A stretch of 64,000 nt of DNA, taken from positions 1-64,000 of the forward strand of contig VOGB01000005.1 in the NCBI GenBank assembly GCA_009493725.1. Direction: 5' to 3'. This document shows, one piece after another, positions 60,410 through 64,000 of this stretch. Below the pieces are notes generated by a model. The model saw nothing but the letters and a program-made list of their open reading frames with translations. It ran no database searches and was not told the origin of the DNA. A program made the translations under genes and the position numbers. How positions within the stretch are numbered: position 1 is the stretch's first letter; every line of letters begins with the position of its first letter. This DNA comes from Pseudoramibacter fermentans. GTDB lineage: Bacteria; Bacillota; Clostridia; Eubacteriales; Eubacteriaceae.

Positions 60410-61987
60410 ATGACAGATCAGACCCTTACCCTGACTACCGCTCAGATGAAGCAGATCGCCAGATACAAGCTCACCTTCAAGGATATTCTGGAGGGCGCCA
60501 GCTTTGAAGAAGGCCGCATCGTCTGTCCGGAGGTCTATTCCTTCACCCTTGACGATTTGTACCACGCCATCCAAAACATGAAAGCCGCCGACCCGACTGT
60601 TCGTGAATTCGGTGATGACTGGTTCTATCCGATTTCACAGCTTTCAGAGGCCTTTGATCTGGATCGTGCGCAGGGCTTTAGCGACGATGTGGATGAGTAT
60701 GATTCCATAAAGGGATATCCCGGACTTAATCTCTCTGACAGCAGCTGGTTTTACATACTTTGGATAAAGCTCGAAGGCTGCTGGTTAGACATTGATGACG
60801 AAATCAAACTTTCTGAGTTTCTCAATTACGATGAGATCCTCTCCGATCTTGACCGCTATTTTTCCAATAAGGGCAAACCTCTTGAGGCATGGTCCTTCTC
60901 CAAAAATGAAATGATAGATTACATCGGCTTTTTTGACGATGATCAGTTCGTAAAGGAAGCCGATGAGACGGAGCTCGCCCTTGCGCGGAAATTCACCGAT
61001 CAGCTTTGTGACGAAGACAGCTGCCTTGCGCTCCGCGTCAAGGGTTATGCCTGCTATGGCGGGAACCGGCTGTATCCCTGTGACTGGCATACTTCCCGGG
61101 ACTGCATGATCCGCCTCTTTGAGAGAACGGATGATCCCCAGTATGCCGACACCCTTGGCTATATCTACTACTACGGGCGCTGCAATGGCGGGGTGCCAGA
61201 ATACGAAAAGGCCTTTCATTATTTCGGCATCGCCGCCGCCAACGGTCTGTACGAAGGCATGTACAAACTTGCCGACATGTACTGCCATGGCTATGCGTGC
61301 AAAAAGAGTCCGCGCACGGCCCGCTCCCTTTACAAAATCGTCTACGAAGACAGCCTCCAAAATTTCCTGAAAGGCCGTGGAGCGAACTTCGCCGATGCGG
61401 CCCTGCGCATGGGCAACGTGTATGCCAAAGGAATCGATGAAGAAGCAGATCCGATCGCAGCCTATCGCTACTACGTGCAGGCGGAGTATGCCGCGAAAAT
61501 CCGCGCCCAGGAAAATGATTTCTTCGGCAATACAACCGTCGTGATCAATGTCCAGAAAGCCCTGGAAGAAACCCGCGGGAAGCTGCCCAAGGATTATCTG
61601 AAAGCGCATATGGCCTATGACTTTCCCTGGCTTTTCAGACAGCTTGCGGAAGACAACAATCGCTGTGAGCTTCGCAAGGTCACCAACAATAAAGGCCATA
61701 CAGAACTGACCGCCAAAAGGCTCCCTACCCGCTCGGTGCCGGAGCCTGACTGCATTCTGGTCACGATTCCTGAACTTTCTTTCTGCACGAGGACGGCGGA
61801 AGTGTCCTATACCATCGGTGACACCGCGGAAATCTGGTTCGTTGACGGTTCAGATGATGGGGATCGAACCCGCTTCGACTTCTGTGATTGGAATCCTGTG
61901 GAATGCCGTTATGAATTTTATTATGATAACGAACTTGTCGCCTGGTCAAAGTCCGAAAAGTACCGCTTCTACGGTCCCTCTGCCTGA
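60410..61987 (+). CDS. Sel1-repeat protein
   Basis: 525-aa protein. The central part (residues about 235-350) holds Sel1-like repeats: ADTLGYIYYYGRCNGGVPEYEKAFHYFGIAAANGL, GMYKLADMYCHGYACKKSPRTARSLYKIV and AALRMGNVYAKGIDEEADPIAAYRYYVQAEY. Flanking regions are acidic and unassigned, with no signal peptide or membrane segment. Sel1 repeats act as scaffolds for protein contacts. GAGGAGG precedes the ATG at 60410. The stop overlaps the converging gene at 61969 by 18 bp. Confidence 0.82.
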   Translation: MTDQTLTLTTAQMKQIARYKLTFKDILEGASFEEGRIVCPEVYSFTLDDLYHAIQNMKAADPTVREFGDDWFYPISQLSEAFDLDRAQGFSDDVDEYDSIKGYPGLNLSDSSWFYILWIKLEGCWLDIDDEIKLSEFLNYDEILSDLDRYFSNKGKPLEAWSFSKNEMIDYIGFFDDDQFVKEADETELALARKFTDQLCDEDSCLALRVKGYACYGGNRLYPCDWHTSRDCMIRLFERTDDPQYADTLGYIYYYGRCNGGVPEYEKAFHYFGIAAANGLYEGMYKLADMYCHGYACKKSPRTARSLYKIVYEDSLQNFLKGRGANFADAALRMGNVYAKGIDEEADPIAAYRYYVQAEYAAKIRAQENDFFGNTTVVINVQKALEETRGKLPKDYLKAHMAYDFPWLFRQLAEDNNRCELRKVTNNKGHTELTAKRLPTRSVPEPDCILVTIPELSFCTRTAEVSYTIGDTAEIWFVDGSDDGDRTRFDFCDWNPVECRYEFYYDNELVAWSKSEKYRFYGPSA

Positions 61988-62364
61988 GCGCCTTCCTCGC
62001 GAATGCGCGCCTGCAGGTTTTGCTTACGGGCCGCGCTCCATTTCGCGCATTCTCTGACCTTCGGCAGGCCGTTGGGCTCGGCCAATTCTTCGATAATGGC
62101 CATAATCTCATCCGTTGACACCGGGTCCGGCCCGCTGATGAGGTCCGAGACGTCCAGGGCCACATCCTCCCGCACGGATTCGCGGTAGTCGAGATAATAC
62201 CCCTTGTCCTGGTAAATCAGCGTCAAAAGCGCGAGATAGGTCAATGCCGCCGCAGGCCCGTGGTGCGCCCGCGGCGCTCTGAGCTTGCGGTCCGTGAGCA
62301 GGCCCACCTCGAAGGGAAACCAATCCAGCCCCGTTTTGCAGGGGCGTCCTCTTTTGTTTGCCAT
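61969..62364 (-). CDS. DUF4373/Lin1244-like phage-type replication protein N terminus
   Basis: 131-aa protein: MANKRGRPCKTGLDWFPFEVGLLTDRKLRAPRAHHGPAAALTYLALLTLIYQDKGYYLDYRESVREDVALDVS fits the Lin1244/Lin1753-like N-terminal domain of phage replisome organisers of the DnaD type. Full-length members are usually 200-300 aa, so this one stops soon after the domain. No other phage gene lies nearby. It may be a remnant or a small host protein. The stop overlaps the Sel1 gene. AGGAGG precedes the ATG. Upstream lies a long palindrome. Confidence 0.65.
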   Translation of the reverse strand: MANKRGRPCKTGLDWFPFEVGLLTDRKLRAPRAHHGPAAALTYLALLTLIYQDKGYYLDYRESVREDVALDVSDLISGPDPVSTDEIMAIIEELAEPNGLPKVRECAKWSAARKQNLQARIREEGAQAEGP

Positions 62365-62418
62365 TTTTTCCTCCTTATCATTTCATCTCTCTTATATAAT
62401 GCGTAAATTTGCCAAAGG

Positions 62419-62461
62419 GTTGACAAAAATTTTTGCCCACAGGCAAAAAAATTTTGTTCAC
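62419..62461. repeat. 43-bp near-palindrome in the 62365-62566 gap
   Basis: The core GCC-cacA-GGC is flanked by T5/A7 tracts, AAAA/TTTT, and GTTGAC/GTTCAC outer arms. It has no T tract after the stem in the style of a terminator. The gap of about 200 bp otherwise contains only the terminator of the LysR gene at 62509-62545 and shows no ORF. Confidence 0.5.
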
Positions 62462-62508
62462 GCGTAGAATGGGTCCATTTTGCAAAGACTTTTATGACAT
62501 AAAAAGAT

Positions 62509-62545
62509 AAAAAAAATTGTCTTCCCCTTTAAACAAGAGGAAGAC
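62509..62545 (-). terminator. Intrinsic terminator of the LysR gene
   Basis: Minus strand stem GTCTTCCTCTT/AAGGGGAAGAC (arms 62535-62545 and 62519-62529, one mismatch), loop of 5, then a run of eight T (62509-62516). Confidence 0.75.
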
Positions 62546-62566
62546 CAAAACAAACCGGGGCCTCCT

Positions 62567-63454
62567 TTACCGGGCGGCGGTAAGCTCCCGGCAGATGGCT
62601 TCAATTTGGCCCGAATAGACGCTGCCCTTTTCCCAGATGAAGTCGAAGGGGTGGGTCATGTGAAAATCGTTAAGGGGGATCTCCCGCAGGGTGCCGCAGG
62701 CCAGCTCCGGTGCCACCGCAATGCGGTAGAGAAAGGAAATCCCGCAGTCGTTTTTGAGCAGGGCGATGATAGTGTGCATGTTGCCCACCTCGACCGACGC
62801 CTTGAAATCCGACAGGCGGATGCCCTTGGCCGAAAGGCTTCGCGCCAGGATGTCCCGGGTGCCGGAGCCGGGCTCCCGCAGGATGATGCGCTCCGCCGGC
62901 AGGTCCCCCAGGGCCTTCACCTGGCCCACGGCGAAGCGGTGGCTCGCCGCGCAGACGGCGACAAAGGGCTGGTGGCTGAAGGTCAGGTGGGCGAAGTCGT
63001 CTTTGGGATAATAGCCCTCCACCAGCGCGAAATCGATGGCCCCCGATTGAAGCAGGCCCAGCAGCTTCTGGGTATTGCCGAAAACCACGTGAATGCTCCA
63101 GTCGGGATGATTTTTTAACAGCGCGGTCAGCGGGCCGGCGATGGCGTACTCCCCGACGGTCATGGTCACGCCGATGGCGATGGACCATTTCCCGGAGCGG
63201 ACGGCCTGCATCTCCTTGTGGATGCGGGCGTCGTCATTTTTCTGCACCAGCAGCCGCGCCCGGAGAATTTTCCCCTGGGGGGTGAGGGTCAGGGTCTTCT
63301 TCTCGTAATGAAAGAGCTTGACGCCGTAATGATCCTCCAGAAAATGAATGTGCTGGGAGACGGCGGGCTGAGTAATGTGCAATATCTCAGCCGCCTTGGT
63401 GTAATTCAATGTCCGGCAGACCGCTAAAAAGGTTTGAACGCGAAAATCAAGCAT
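62567..63454 (-). CDS. LysR-family transcriptional regulator
   Basis: 295-aa regulator. The HTH is at residues 3-60 (RVQTFLAVCRTLNYTKAAEILHITQPAVSQHIHFLEDHYG) and a periplasmic-binding-like sensor domain follows (about 88-295; IAIGVTMTVGEYAIAGPLTALLKNHPDWSIHVVFGNTQKLLGLLQ). It is divergent from the YeiH-like gene 132 bp away, an arrangement known in Enterobacteriaceae as yeiE/yeiH and seen in related sulfur-anion loci. It probably controls that transporter. Confidence 0.88.
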   Translation of the reverse strand: MLDFRVQTFLAVCRTLNYTKAAEILHITQPAVSQHIHFLEDHYGVKLFHYEKKTLTLTPQGKILRARLLVQKNDDARIHKEMQAVRSGKWSIAIGVTMTVGEYAIAGPLTALLKNHPDWSIHVVFGNTQKLLGLLQSGAIDFALVEGYYPKDDFAHLTFSHQPFVAVCAASHRFAVGQVKALGDLPAERIILREPGSGTRDILARSLSAKGIRLSDFKASVEVGNMHTIIALLKNDCGISFLYRIAVAPELACGTLREIPLNDFHMTHPFDFIWEKGSVYSGQIEAICRELTAAR

Positions 63455-63506
63455 GCCATTCCTCTCATCAATAATTTTTTCTTATTGTTTTATAAAAATT
63501 CATCAT

Positions 63507-63535
63507 TTTACATTTTGGTTATGTTTCTTTATACT
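63507..63535 (+). promoter_or_regulatory. Promoter of the YeiH-like gene
   Basis: TTTACA (63507-63512), 17-bp spacer, TATACT (63530-63535), 52 bp before the ATG. TTAT-N-ATAA sequences just upstream (TTATTGTTTTATAA) may bind the divergent LysR protein. Confidence 0.65.
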
Positions 63536-63586
63536 AGCACATGCCTTTAGGAAATTCAAAACTTGTTGCGTTTAGGGAGGATAATC

Positions 63587-64000
63587 ATGAAATCATATTT
63601 GAAAAATTTTGGTCCGGGACTGGGCGTTTGCTTCGCCATCGCCATTCCAGCCTGGCTGCTCGGGAAGGTTTTCCCTGTCGTCGGCGGCGCCGTCATTGCC
63701 ATTCTGGCCGGTATGGTCATCACCTTGTTCTGGAATGACAAGGGCGTCTGTGATCCGGGCGTTCACTGGACCTCGAAATACATTCTTCAGGCGGCCGTCG
63801 TCCTCCTCGGATTCGGGATGGATTTAGGCGTCATTCTGCAGACCGGCCGTCAGTCGCTGCCGATCATCGTCTGCACGATTTCCACCTCGCTGATTCTCGC
63901 CTGGCTTTTGCAAAAAGCCCTGCACATACCGGGAAAGACGTCCATCTTGATCGGCGTCGGCAGCTCGATCTGCGGCGGCTCGGCCATTGCCGCAACCGCA
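63587..64000 (+). CDS. YeiH/UPF0324 family putative sulfate exporter (N-terminal part)
   Basis: Partial: 138 codons are in the window and the frame runs off the right end. The sequence MKSYLKNFGPGLGVCFAIAIPAWLLGKVFPVVGGAVIAILAGM, FWNDKG, ILQAAVVLLGFGMDLGVIL and LIGVGSSICGGSAIAATA matches UPF0324/YeiH, predicted to export sulfate or a related anion. GGGAGG lies 7 bases before the ATG. The YeiH assignment is by family pattern; activity is unproven. Divergent LysR gene likely regulates it. Confidence 0.85.
   Translation, partial: MKSYLKNFGPGLGVCFAIAIPAWLLGKVFPVVGGAVIAILAGMVITLFWNDKGVCDPGVHWTSKYILQAAVVLLGFGMDLGVILQTGRQSLPIIVCTISTSLILAWLLQKALHIPGKTSILIGVGSSICGGSAIAATA

Noticed and set aside
1..64000. 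CRISPR arrays and tRNA genes
   Set aside because: No regularly spaced repeats were seen. Apart from the tRNA-like end of ssrA, no cloverleaf with GGTTCGANTCC was noticed. A scan with tRNAscan-SE would settle this.

Overview
The window looks like chromosome of an anaerobic, low-to-mid GC Gram-positive bacterium of the Clostridia/Eubacteriales. A Eubacteriaceae member such as Pseudoramibacter is my guess from the protein sequences; no search was run. Supporting signs are the asrABC anaerobic sulfite reductase, the whiA-yvcK-rapZ-PHP-murB block, a cobalamin-dependent methionine synthase without the reactivation domain, strong SigA-type promoters (TTGACA/17/TATAAT) and AGGAGG Shine-Dalgarno sites.

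Layout. 1-375: three tandem rRNA-type promoters firing leftward out of the window. 429-2396: smpB and ssrA (trans-translation), a PsiE-like membrane protein, dCMP deaminase. 2437-5305: metH and a DUF2442 gene. 5375-14143: a six-gene purine operon in the order purL-purE-purM-purN-purH-purD, transcribed leftward from one clear promoter; purC, purF and purB are absent here. 14339-22695: an MBL-fold hydrolase, then a leftward block recD2-comF-murB-PHP-rapZ-yvcK-whiA. 22896-24398: guaB, an IMP dehydrogenase resembling the Tritrichomonas enzyme. 24439-26011: a decayed IS3-family element. 26041-39405: cadD-like transporter, maf, HD protein, SulP transporter, 2-hydroxyacid dehydrogenase, a PEP/pyruvate-binding protein, an Xre-type membrane regulator, MATE pump, Nim-like flavoprotein, pepC and pepT. 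39550-42414: asrABC. 42705-52219: DUF2798 protein, DUF1848 protein, esterase, UvrA-like ATPase, MFS pump, C69 dipeptidase, DUF362 ferredoxin protein. 52296-55456: a McrBC-type restriction system with an EVE-like reader region. 55614-57242: a decayed IS1182-like element. 57272-64000: LigB-type dioxygenase with divergent HxlR regulator, a second MFS pump, a Sel1-repeat protein, an orphan DUF4373-like gene, a LysR regulator and the start of a YeiH-type transporter.

Most notable signals. (1) The leaders of the DUF2798 gene (42644-42678) and the second MFS gene (58666-58700) share a nearly identical structured RNA core: conserved flanks around a hairpin with a variable loop. One is followed by an intrinsic terminator and the other can mask the Shine-Dalgarno. 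This looks like a candidate riboswitch class. (2) Both insertion sequences sit in intrinsic terminators: the IS3 copy is exactly in the loop of the guaB/cadD terminator, and the IS1182-like copy is flanked by a 25-bp direct repeat that is itself a terminator hairpin. (3) The IS3 copy keeps a 21-bp hairpin that would hide the transposase Shine-Dalgarno in read-through transcripts. (4) Several divergent promoter pairs overlap compact inverted-repeat operators.
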